A stretch of DNA of 14,399 bases. Source: DAOTKC01 sp035449045. GTDB taxonomy: Bacteria; Bacillota; Clostridia; Christensenellales; CAG-917. Where the stretch lies: NCBI GenBank assembly GCA_035449045.1, contig DAOTKC010000040.1:1-14399 (forward strand), written 5' to 3'. The translations under genes were made by a program, and so were the position numbers. The notes beneath the pieces were generated by a model. The model was not told the origin of the DNA, did no database searches, and saw only the letters and a list, made by a program, of their open reading frames with translations. Below, piece after piece: positions 1 through 6,834 of this stretch. How positions within the stretch are numbered: position 1 is the stretch's first letter; every line of letters starts with the position of its first letter.

Positions 1-1418
1 GTCCATTTTTTAACAAACTCCTTGTCGTAAAGCTCCTGCCAGCCCAAGCTCGTCGTCGAAACCATGATGTTGGGCGAGGATGCGTCCAGCGCCTTGGAGT
101 TTTGCGTCGAGAGCATGTGGAAGTTTATGGCGCGGACGTAGCTTATCGAGTTGCAGAGGTCTTTATCAAGCTTTTTGACGTGCTCGACGTATTCCTCGGT
201 GATATTGTTGATGTGAATTAGCCCGTCGAACAGCCCCATGCTTTCGGGACGGTAAGTCGTGATTTCCTTGCTGTCGGGAAACTCCGTCGCGCCCTCCGGC
301 GCCCTCGACATCATGTTGGAGAGGTTTGTCAAATCGTTCATCGAGGTTATCGAGGTCGAGGTGCCCGCTATCGTCAGCGGGAAGGTCGATAAAAGCTCCT
401 CCTGAACGGTGTCGAGATAGAGCGAAAAGCCGTTGGACAGCGACAGCACCAACGCGATTCCGATTATTCCGATGCTCCCCGCGATAATCGTCAGCGCCGT
501 CCTCATCTTTTTGGTGGTGAGGTTGGAAAACGACAGCGAAATCGCCATGTGCACAGGCATATTAGCCCGCTCTTTTTTTGCCGCCTTGCGCTTTTTCGCC
601 TTGGCTTCTTTGGCTTCGGCTGTTTTCTCCGCTTTTACGCGCTTTTTATCTTTTGTTTTTTCTTCCGCAAAACTTTTTTCTTCTGCCGCCTCTTTCGCGG
701 CCTCTTGACGGGCGAGGTCGGCGGCTCTTTGCTCCTCGGCGGTGTAGGGGTTGCTGTCGTCTATTATCAAGCCGTCAAAGAGCTTGACGACGCGCGTGCT
801 GTATTTTTCGGCCAGCTCGGCGTTGTGGGTGACCATGACGACAAGCCGCTCCCTAGACACCTCTTTCAGAAGGTCGAGGACCTGGACGCTCGTCACCGAG
901 TCGAGCGCGCCCGTCGGCTCGTCAGCGAGAATTATCTTGGGGTCGTTGACGAGAGCGCGCGCTATCGCCACTCGTTGCATCTGCCCGCCCGAAAGCTGGT
1001 TGGGCTTTTTGTTGGCTTGGTCGGCAAGACCGGTGCGCTCTAAGGCCGCCTTTGTCCGCTCGCGCCGCTCTGCCTTGGTCATGCCGACGAGGCTTAACGC
1101 GAGCTCGACGTTTTTAAAGACGCTTAAATGCGGTATAAGATTGTAGCTTTGAAAGACAAACCCAACCGTGTTATTGCGGTAGGCGTCCCAGTCCGCCGAT
1201 TTATATTCCTTGGTGGGCTTGCCATCGATTATTAAATTGCCCTCGGAATACTTGTCTAACCCGCCGATTATATTGAGAAGAGTCGTCTTGCCGCAGCCCG
1301 AAGGGCCGAGGACTGAGACAAATTCGCTCTTTCGAAAAGCGATACTGACGCCTCTGAGAGCGTGCACTATGTCGTTGGACATAGCATATTTTTTGGTAAC
1401 GTCAATGAGCCTTAACAT
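1..1418 (-). CDS. ABC transporter, fused ATPase + FtsX/MacB-like permease (3' end outside window)
   Basis: The first 472 residues are present; the frame is still open at the left edge. The ATPase domain (about 1-225) is complete: Walker A GPSGCGKT (38-45), Q-loop FVFQ (87-90), signature LSGGQMQR (142-149), Walker B IILADEPTGALD (162-173) and H-loop VTHN (196-199). A Lys/Glu/Ala-rich charged linker follows (about 228-288). Then comes one hydrophobic segment (about 308-328) and the start of an extracytoplasmic domain, as in MacB/FtsX-type (type VII) transporters. These couple ATP hydrolysis to mechanical movement outside the membrane rather than classical import. In Bacillota such fusions usually export or sense peptides or antibiotics; the substrate here is unknown. 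The remaining permease helices should lie beyond the window. The start is ATG with GGAGG 7 bases upstream. It lies 47 bases after the symporter gene, so cotranscription is possible. Confidence 0.9.
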   Translation of the reverse strand, partial: MLRLIDVTKKYAMSNDIVHALRGVSIAFRKSEFVSVLGPSGCGKTTLLNIIGGLDKYSEGNLIIDGKPTKEYKSADWDAYRNNTVGFVFQSYNLIPHLSVFKNVELALSLVGMTKAERRERTKAALERTGLADQANKKPNQLSGGQMQRVAIARALVNDPKIILADEPTGALDSVTSVQVLDLLKEVSRERLVVMVTHNAELAEKYSTRVVKLFDGLIIDDSNPYTAEEQRAADLARQEAAKEAAEEKSFAEEKTKDKKRVKAEKTAEAKEAKAKKRKAAKKERANMPVHMAISLSFSNLTTKKMRTALTIIAGSIGIIGIALVLSLSNGFSLYLDTVQEELLSTFPLTIAGTSTSITSMNDLTNLSNMMSRAPEGATEFPDSKEITTYRPESMGLFDGLIHINNITEEYVEHVKKLDKDLCNSISYVRAINFHMLSTQNSKALDASSPNIMVSTTSLGWQELYDKEFVKKW

Positions 1419-1465
1419 CTATCCACCTCCGCAAAAATGAAAAAAATCCGCACTTGCTCTGCCTT

Positions 1466-3091
1466 TTAAGCTTCGGCCGTTTGAACCGCTTTCAAGTGGT
1501 CGTCGGATTCTTCATTTTCGCCGCGCTCGGCGGTGATGGGCGCGATTTCGGGGCGCGATATCCAAAGCGCCTCGAATTTTTTACCGGTAATTTTTTCGAT
1601 TGTCTTTATTTCGTCGGGACCAAGCTCGGCAAATCCCTTCTCTTTCTTTTCCTCGATGGCGTGCTTAATAAGCGCGTGGCTCTCGCGGTTGAGCCCGTAG
1701 GATTTGGAAATCACTATCATTATGATGCAGCAGACTATCGGTATGGCTGCGAGCATTATTTTGATGGCGGCCAGCGTTTCGGCGGTGACGAGTTCGGGCA
1801 GCATGCCTGCGCCTTCGTCAACGTTTACGTTGAAATTGAACGCGGTGAGAACAAGCCCGAATATGATGAGCGAAAGCCCGCTGACTATTTTTTTACCCAG
1901 TGTGACCAGTCCGGCGCTGACGCCCTCGCGGCGCTTGCCATACATCAGCTCGTCGACATCGGAAAGGTCGGGAAGAAGGGTGGTGGGCACAAATCCCAGG
2001 CACGATACGCCCGCGCCCAAAAGACAGCAGGCGATTAAAAACAGCCAAAGCGGCGTCGAAGGCGTCACGAAGATGATTGTGACCGCCCCCGCGAGCAGTA
2101 ACGGAAGGTCGATAAGATAGGGGCGGTGCTTGTTGAACTTCTTCATCATCATGACGTTGGGGACAAAAAAAGCTATTTCGACGGCGCCTTTAAGGTTTAT
2201 GACTAAAAACACCAGCGACATCGAGAGCACGGCCGCTCCAACCGATATTCCGCCGAAATGCATATTGCCGTAAGTGAGGTAAATGAATATGACGATGGAA
2301 GAGGAAATCGAGTGCGACATAAATGAGCCGAGCAAGTTAAGACCGTAATATTTGCGGTAGAGCTTGGACGACAGCATCTCGCGGTATTCGCCGAACACCG
2401 CCTTAAGCGTCAGCTTTTCCGAAATAGCCGGCTTCAGCTTCTCTTTAGTGCCGAAAAAAGTTATAGCGAGCGGCAACGCGAACATGGCGCCCAAGACCAG
2501 CCCCAGCGTAATGAAGTTTTGGGTGAACGCCGGACTTAAGGGATTGGTTTTGGTGACGGGCACGATAATCTCGTAAATATAGGTGGACGCAACGCAGGCA
2601 ATGCCCGAAAAGACCATTCTAAGCGACGAAAAGTTGGTGCGTTCCTGATACCCTTCAATCATTCTCGGCAACAGCGCCTCGTAGGGCACGTTGCCGACGG
2701 CTACGGCCGAGCTGAAGAATATGTAGATGCCGGTATGATAAAAAAACTTGGCGAGCATTCCGTCGATGCCGAAACCATACCAAAGCATAAAATATGAGAC
2801 AAAAATGGGAATCACCGAAATCAAAAACCAAGGCCGGCAGGAGCCGAACCGCGTCCTTGTGCGGTCGACCGCCATGCCCATAATGGGGTCGAACAGCCCG
2901 CCCCAAATCTTGCCGATGCCTATGACAAAGCCGGCAAGAAAGGCGTCCAGCTCGACGACGTAGACCAAAAAAGCGAAATAATAGGTCAAAAGGACCATCT
3001 CGACGCCGCCGCCCAGCATATCGCCGAGCGCATAAGCCGACATGTTCCACGCTTTTTTAGCTTTTTGGTTGAGGCTTTTGTTCTTTTCCAT
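1466..3091 (-). CDS. GPH-family (MelB-like) sugar:cation symporter, MFS fold
   Basis: A 541-residue polytopic protein with about 12 hydrophobic segments. The glycoside-pentoside-hexuronide signature is clear near the N-terminus: AYALGDMLGGG (19-29), then FDPIMGMAVDRTRTRFGSCRPW (67-88), which matches the MelB loop between helices 2 and 3. Family members import sugars or glycosides together with H+, Na+ or Li+. MelB uses a D-x3-D pair for cations; here the first position is Gly64 and only Asp68 remains, so Na+ coupling is doubtful. The protein is longer than the usual 450-480 residues because of a charged hydrophilic C-terminal tail of about 60 residues, probably cytoplasmic. The start ATG has a weak, close AAGG. 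A promoter-like element and a hairpin sit between this gene and lysC. No glycosidase is adjacent, so the sugar cannot be guessed. Confidence 0.88.
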   Translation of the reverse strand: MEKNKSLNQKAKKAWNMSAYALGDMLGGGVEMVLLTYYFAFLVYVVELDAFLAGFVIGIGKIWGGLFDPIMGMAVDRTRTRFGSCRPWFLISVIPIFVSYFMLWYGFGIDGMLAKFFYHTGIYIFFSSAVAVGNVPYEALLPRMIEGYQERTNFSSLRMVFSGIACVASTYIYEIIVPVTKTNPLSPAFTQNFITLGLVLGAMFALPLAITFFGTKEKLKPAISEKLTLKAVFGEYREMLSSKLYRKYYGLNLLGSFMSHSISSSIVIFIYLTYGNMHFGGISVGAAVLSMSLVFLVINLKGAVEIAFFVPNVMMMKKFNKHRPYLIDLPLLLAGAVTIIFVTPSTPLWLFLIACCLLGAGVSCLGFVPTTLLPDLSDVDELMYGKRREGVSAGLVTLGKKIVSGLSLIIFGLVLTAFNFNVNVDEGAGMLPELVTAETLAAIKIMLAAIPIVCCIIMIVISKSYGLNRESHALIKHAIEEKKEKGFAELGPDEIKTIEKITGKKFEALWISRPEIAPITAERGENEESDDHLKAVQTAEA

Positions 3092-3133
3092 TAATCCTTA
3101 TGAATTTTCGTTTTTCCGTTTATCTATTATTTC

Positions 3134-3159
3134 CGCCTGGCCAAATCAGGCTCAAGGCG
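3134..3159 (-). other. Leader hairpin upstream of the symporter gene
   Basis: On the minus strand CGCCT pairs with AGGCG, and inside it GCC pairs with GGC around a six-base loop, with a small asymmetric bulge. No T-run follows, so this is not an intrinsic terminator. It begins right at the predicted transcript start of the promoter at 3160-3189 and could stabilise or regulate the 5' end. Evidence is by eye only. Confidence 0.35.
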
Positions 3160-3189
3160 ATTTTATCCTATTCAAGCACCGTTATTCAA
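3160..3189 (-). promoter_or_regulatory. Candidate sigma-A-type promoter for the symporter/ABC block
   Basis: On the minus strand TTGAAT (3189-3184) is followed after 18 bases by TAAAAT (3165-3160). Both are close to the TTGACA / TATAAT consensus, though the spacing is one base above the optimum. The predicted start lies near 3153, giving a leader of about 60 bases before the symporter ATG. Its position in the 122-base gap after lysC suits the start of a new unit, but no terminator follows lysC, so read-through is possible. Confidence 0.45.
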
Positions 3190-3213
3190 GACCTGCTCTT
3201 TTAAGTTAAAAAC

Positions 3214-4527
3214 TCAATAAAAAGCGTGATAAATGGCGTTGATGGCGTTCTCGTGGTCGGCGGTGTCGACGCCCACGATGATGTTGAGCTCGCTGCTGCC
3301 TTGGTCAATCATCTTGATGTTGATGTTGGCGTCGGCAAGTCCCTGAAACAGCCGCGCCGCCGTGCCGGGACGCGAAGCCATATTGTGGCCGACTGTGGCA
3401 ATCAGCGACAGCCCGCTGTGAATTTCGATGGTGTCGGGCGCCACGCTTGCGCGGATGTCGGAGATGACGGACTCGAGCTTGCCCGAAATTTCCTCGTCCG
3501 CAATAACGACGCTCAAAGTGTCGATGCCCGACGGCAGATGCTCAAAGGATATGCCGCGGTGCTCGAGGACGGAGAGGATTTTTCTTCCGAAGCCTCTTTC
3601 GCTGTTCATCATCGACTTTTCAATCAGTATGATGGTGAAGCCCTTTCTGCCGGCTATGCCCGTCACTATGCGGTCGTCTTGGGGACGGTTTTTTTCGGGC
3701 ACAATCATGGTGCCGGGATTACTCGGCTCAAAGGTGTTTTTAATGTTGATGGGTATCCCCGCCAAGCGGACGGGAAAGATTGATTCGGGGTGCAGCACGT
3801 TTGCGCCCATATAGGAGAGCTCGCGCAGCTCCTTATAGCTCAGGTAAGCAATTTTTTCGGGGTTGTCCACTATCTTGGGATCGGCCGTCAAAAAGCCATT
3901 GATGTCGGTCCAGTTCTCGTAGACCGAGGCCGAAGCCGCCCGCGCGACAAGCGCGCCCGTGACGTCGGAGCCGCCGCGCGAAAAGGTCTTTATCCGTCCG
4001 TTGGGCAGGCTGCCGTAAAAACCGGGCAGCACGCCGCGCTCGTGTTTTTTCAATTCCTCCGACAGCAAGTCGTTGGTGTAGTCGGCGGCGAAATCGCCGC
4101 TTTCGTCGAATTTTATTGTCTTTTCGGTGTCGATGAAATCGGCGCCAACGACGGCGGCGAAAACGCGCGCCATTAAGTATTCCCCGCGCGAGGCGGCGTA
4201 GTCGGGAGTAATGGAACGGTTGATGCCTTCTTCGACTTCGTCAAGATATTTTTCGATGTCCATTTTAAGGTTTAAGTCTTTAGTGATTTCGACAAATCTT
4301 TCGCGGACTTTTTTGAAGGTGCGGCCGCAGTCGCCGAGCGAGGTCGATTCGGCGTAGCAGGTATAGAGGAGGTCGGTCACCTTGTTGTCGCCGCTGAACC
4401 TCTTGCCCGGCGCGCTGACTACTATATACCTTCTTTCGCTGTCGGCGGCGACTATTTTAGCCGACTGGGTGATTGCGGAGGCGTCCGCCATGGAGGTGCC
4501 CCCGAATTTACAAACTTTTACTGCCAT
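3214..4527 (-). CDS. lysC: Aspartate kinase (monofunctional, with C-terminal ACT domains)
   Basis: Phosphorylates L-aspartate to aspartyl-4-phosphate, the first step to lysine, diaminopimelate, threonine and methionine; cytoplasmic. The 437 residues are normal for a monofunctional aspartokinase. The amino acid kinase domain shows KFGGTS at 7-12, GEYLMARVFAAVVGA (115-129), the GFYG turn (169-172), FSRGGSDVTGALVA (182-195) and TDINGFLTADP (207-217). Two ACT domains follow from about residue 300 to the end and should bind an end-product amino acid as feedback inhibitor. Which amino acid cannot be read from the sequence. ATG is preceded by GGGAG at 9 bases. The gene lies 97 bases after the DUF1015 gene; that gap is too short to hold a lysine riboswitch, and I see no T-box features. 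No asd or dap gene is adjacent. Confidence 0.95.
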   Translation of the reverse strand: MAVKVCKFGGTSMADASAITQSAKIVAADSERRYIVVSAPGKRFSGDNKVTDLLYTCYAESTSLGDCGRTFKKVRERFVEITKDLNLKMDIEKYLDEVEEGINRSITPDYAASRGEYLMARVFAAVVGADFIDTEKTIKFDESGDFAADYTNDLLSEELKKHERGVLPGFYGSLPNGRIKTFSRGGSDVTGALVARAASASVYENWTDINGFLTADPKIVDNPEKIAYLSYKELRELSYMGANVLHPESIFPVRLAGIPINIKNTFEPSNPGTMIVPEKNRPQDDRIVTGIAGRKGFTIILIEKSMMNSERGFGRKILSVLEHRGISFEHLPSGIDTLSVVIADEEISGKLESVISDIRASVAPDTIEIHSGLSLIATVGHNMASRPGTAARLFQGLADANINIKMIDQGSSELNIIVGVDTADHENAINAIYHAFY

Positions 4528-4622
4528 AAAACTTTACTCCCATTATGTAAGTATCTTTGCTGCCTCTTTATCTTCGGTCTTTTTCTCTCAGCCGCGCTTG
4601 CTCCCGTATCGGGCGCAAAAAA

Positions 4623-5855
4623 TCATTTTGTAATTTTCTTGGCTTCGAGATAATAGCGTTTTTCCTCGGCGTCGCCCATCGAAAAGCTCTTCTTGGGCAT
4701 GACGCCTTGCTTTAAGACATAAGGGAAGAGCTCGCTCTTTTTAACTTTCGGCATAAAGAGCGCAATTCCCCCCTTGAATTTATGTATCTCTTTCAAATAG
4801 TCGTCGCCGTGGATATAATCTACCTCAAACGGCGCTTTATCCTTTAGTTTTTTATCGATAAACCTTTGAATTTGCGAAATAGCCTCAATAGAGTTGTCGG
4901 AAACCGCGATTTCGGTTCTTCCTCCGGCGGTCAAAACCCCGAGTTTGGAGACACCCCCCGCCGCGCTTTCAAGCTCGGCCAAAAGCCCCTCGGTATTGCC
5001 GAAGATGATGCGGTGAATGGGCTCGAACTTAATGGCCGGCGACCAGAGGTTCTCGATTTCGGCGAGGGCGTAGCGCGCGGGATGGTTTAATCTTTCCTCT
5101 TCACTCAAGCCTTCGCGGATGCTCTCCCAATGCTTTTTGGCGGTGACGAGGGAGTGGTTGCCGTCGCCCACCGCGAACAAAAAGCCTGCGTCGTAGCCGT
5201 ATTTTTTAGTTTGCTCGGCGGGCGACAGAAGCTTAGAAAGAGCGGCGTTAACGGCGGCGGTGTCCTTGACGCGGTAGCCCTCCACCCTTCCGCCCGACAT
5301 ATTGAGCTCGGTGTCGTAGAGCTTTTCCAGCCTGTCGCGGCCGGCGTAAAGCGGCTCGAGCACCGTCATGTCGGGGTCGTCTATCAAAAGTATAATATGC
5401 GGAAGCTCCAATTCGGCGTTCTTTCTGATTTTGAGGCGGGGCGGTATGCGCTCGAGAACCGTTTCCTCGGTCGCCTTGACCGGCGCCTTAGAAAACGGCC
5501 TGAAGTCGAACTTTTCAAGGTCGATTGAAGCGAGCAGCCCCAGCCTGCCCGAGGCCGTTACGGTGTCGCGCGAGATGAGTATGTAGCTGTCTTTCACTTG
5601 GCGGAAAACGCCGCCCGAAAGATATTCGGATATCGTCTTGTTTATTTTTTCTATCCTTTCCTCGGTGCGGTCGGCAAGGTAGACTTCGGGGTAGATGATG
5701 TTCAAAACGCTGGGCGAGCCTTTGGTGAATTCGCCGAGGCGCTCCCAGTATTCGGGCTGGGAAGTAAACTGGTCGCAGGCGACGACCGCCCATTTCTTTA
5801 AGTCGATGCTCTCGTTGGGCAGTAAAAAGTCAACAGGTCTTACCAAGCCGTCCAT
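4623..5855 (-). CDS. DUF1015 family protein
   Basis: A soluble 410-residue protein with the hallmarks of the DUF1015 (COG4198) family: an N-terminal RPVDFLLP / VACDQFTSQPEYW segment (6-37), a central PHIILLIDDP stretch (152-161) and VGDGNHSLVTAKKHW (229-243). The DGNHS element resembles the DG(H/N)H motif of ParB/Srx-fold proteins such as the archaeal free-serine kinase SerK. A small-molecule nucleotide-using activity is therefore possible, but this is inference and no reaction is established from the sequence. From memory, homologues often sit beside serine biosynthesis genes (serA/serC); here the partner is lysC. The gene begins 6 bases after the cdaA stop, with GGAGG inside the cdaA end, so the two are almost certainly cotranscribed. 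SD spacing is long (12 bases). Confidence 0.85.
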   Translation of the reverse strand: MDGLVRPVDFLLPNESIDLKKWAVVACDQFTSQPEYWERLGEFTKGSPSVLNIIYPEVYLADRTEERIEKINKTISEYLSGGVFRQVKDSYILISRDTVTASGRLGLLASIDLEKFDFRPFSKAPVKATEETVLERIPPRLKIRKNAELELPHIILLIDDPDMTVLEPLYAGRDRLEKLYDTELNMSGGRVEGYRVKDTAAVNAALSKLLSPAEQTKKYGYDAGFLFAVGDGNHSLVTAKKHWESIREGLSEEERLNHPARYALAEIENLWSPAIKFEPIHRIIFGNTEGLLAELESAAGGVSKLGVLTAGGRTEIAVSDNSIEAISQIQRFIDKKLKDKAPFEVDYIHGDDYLKEIHKFKGGIALFMPKVKKSELFPYVLKQGVMPKKSFSMGDAEEKRYYLEAKKITK

Positions 5856-5861
5856 AAAATG

Positions 5862-6719
5862 TTAAATCCTCCAGTGTTTTTTCTGATTTTTTTCCAGCGT
5901 TTTTTTGGCGATTTCGGCGGGAGATATGCCGAATGCGTCCTCGATTTCTTCCTTCAATTTTTCCATGGTGATGTAGCGCTTCATTTCGCCGCCCTTGGCA
6001 ATCGAAATGATGCCGGTAGTTTCGCTGACGACGATGGCGAGCACATCGCTCTCTTCCGAAATGCCGATTGCGGCGCGGTGGCGCGTGCCGTATTCCTTGG
6101 AAACGTTGATGTTTTGAGTGAGCGGCAAATAACACCCCGCCGCCAAAATCCGGTTGCCCGTCACAACGACGGCGCCGTCATGGAGCGGCGACTTAGTGTT
6201 GAATATGCTCTCGAGAAGCGCCGCAGACAGCTCGGCGTTGAGCCTTGTGCCGGTGTCCAAAATGTTGGAGGGGAATTTTTTCGTCGCTATCACTATGATG
6301 GCGCCGATGTTCTGCTTGGCCATGTTCTGGGCGGCGGAAAGCATCTCGGCGGTGGAATTTCTAAGGTCGTCGTCGCTGCCGAAGCCCTCGGTATAGAGGT
6401 CGATTTTGGCGGTGTTGGCGACGCGGCTGAAAATTGATTTTAAGTCGGACTGGTAAACGACGGCCGCAAGCGCGAAAAAGGCGAAGCAGGCGAAAAGCAG
6501 AATTCTTCTGGCAAACCAGAAATATTCTCCGTCAAGGTAAGCGTTGGTGATTTCGAGGCCTAATAGCACGGCAAGCGACAGAATGAACAGAAACAAAATT
6601 TTAGAGTGCCGCTTCCTTGCGAAAAAGGCTATCATGACGGCGGCGTATATGACGAACACCACGGCGTCGACGGCCGCCAGATAGTTGAGATTATTTATAT
6701 ATTCTCTGAATCCCGACAT
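5862..6719 (-). CDS. cdaA: Diadenylate cyclase, CdaA type (c-di-AMP synthase)
   Basis: Joins two ATP into cyclic di-AMP, the messenger controlling potassium and osmolyte balance and cell-wall homeostasis in Gram-positive bacteria. The 285 residues start with three transmembrane segments (about 15-33, 40-60, 70-90), ending in VVYQSDLKSIF as in other CdaA proteins. The DAC domain follows (about 105-250), with the catalytic LHDGA at 179-183 and GTRHRAA at 211-217, then VSETTG and the KGGE segment. All expected catalytic motifs are intact. The family is usually encoded with cdaR (YbbR) and glmM; neither is present here. Upstream lies a pseudopeptidase-like gene and downstream DUF1015. An in-frame TAA three codons before the ATG fixes the start, yet no good SD is at normal distance; a strong GGGAGGAG lies about 45 bases upstream behind a hairpin. 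Confidence 0.95.
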   Translation of the reverse strand: MSGFREYINNLNYLAAVDAVVFVIYAAVMIAFFARKRHSKILFLFILSLAVLLGLEITNAYLDGEYFWFARRILLFACFAFFALAAVVYQSDLKSIFSRVANTAKIDLYTEGFGSDDDLRNSTAEMLSAAQNMAKQNIGAIIVIATKKFPSNILDTGTRLNAELSAALLESIFNTKSPLHDGAVVVTGNRILAAGCYLPLTQNINVSKEYGTRHRAAIGISEESDVLAIVVSETTGIISIAKGGEMKRYITMEKLKEEIEDAFGISPAEIAKKTLEKNQKKHWRI

Positions 6720-6725
6720 ACTCTT

Positions 6726-6773
6726 TTAAGATAAAGCCTTAAGTTGTTTAGGTTTTATCTCATCTCCTCCCAT
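6726..6773 (-). promoter_or_regulatory. Structured cdaA leader with in-frame 15-codon mini-ORF
   Basis: A hairpin occupies 6729-6760: AGATAAAACCT pairs with AGGCTTTATCT, 10 of 11 positions, around a ten-base loop. The strong SD GGGAGG (6771-6766) precedes it and the cdaA ATG follows 9 bases after it. No T-run follows, so it is not a terminator. Folding would shorten the SD-to-ATG distance. An ATG at 6773-6771 opens a 15-codon ORF (MGGDEIKPKQLKALS) that stops at TAA 6728-6726, in the same frame as cdaA and two codons before its ATG. Either the hairpin or translation of the mini-ORF could set cdaA expression. Visual evidence only. Confidence 0.4.
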
Positions 6774-6834
6774 TAACTTTCTTCGCTTGCGACTTGCGAT
6801 TTATATCAACCAAAATCAGGTTCGGTATTCTTTT

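Noticed and set aside
549..1146. Overlapping plus-strand frames of 131-164 codons
   Set aside because: They are antisense to the ABC ATPase, whose Walker and signature motifs are unambiguous.
4600..4616. Hairpin CCCG-ATA-CGGG between the DUF1015 gene and lysC
   Set aside because: The T-run precedes the stem in the direction of transcription, so it cannot be a terminator. It is short and may be chance.
4528..4622. Possible lysine riboswitch or T-box before lysC
   Set aside because: The gap is only 95 bases, has no conserved lysine-riboswitch or T-box elements, and lacks a terminator hairpin with T-run.
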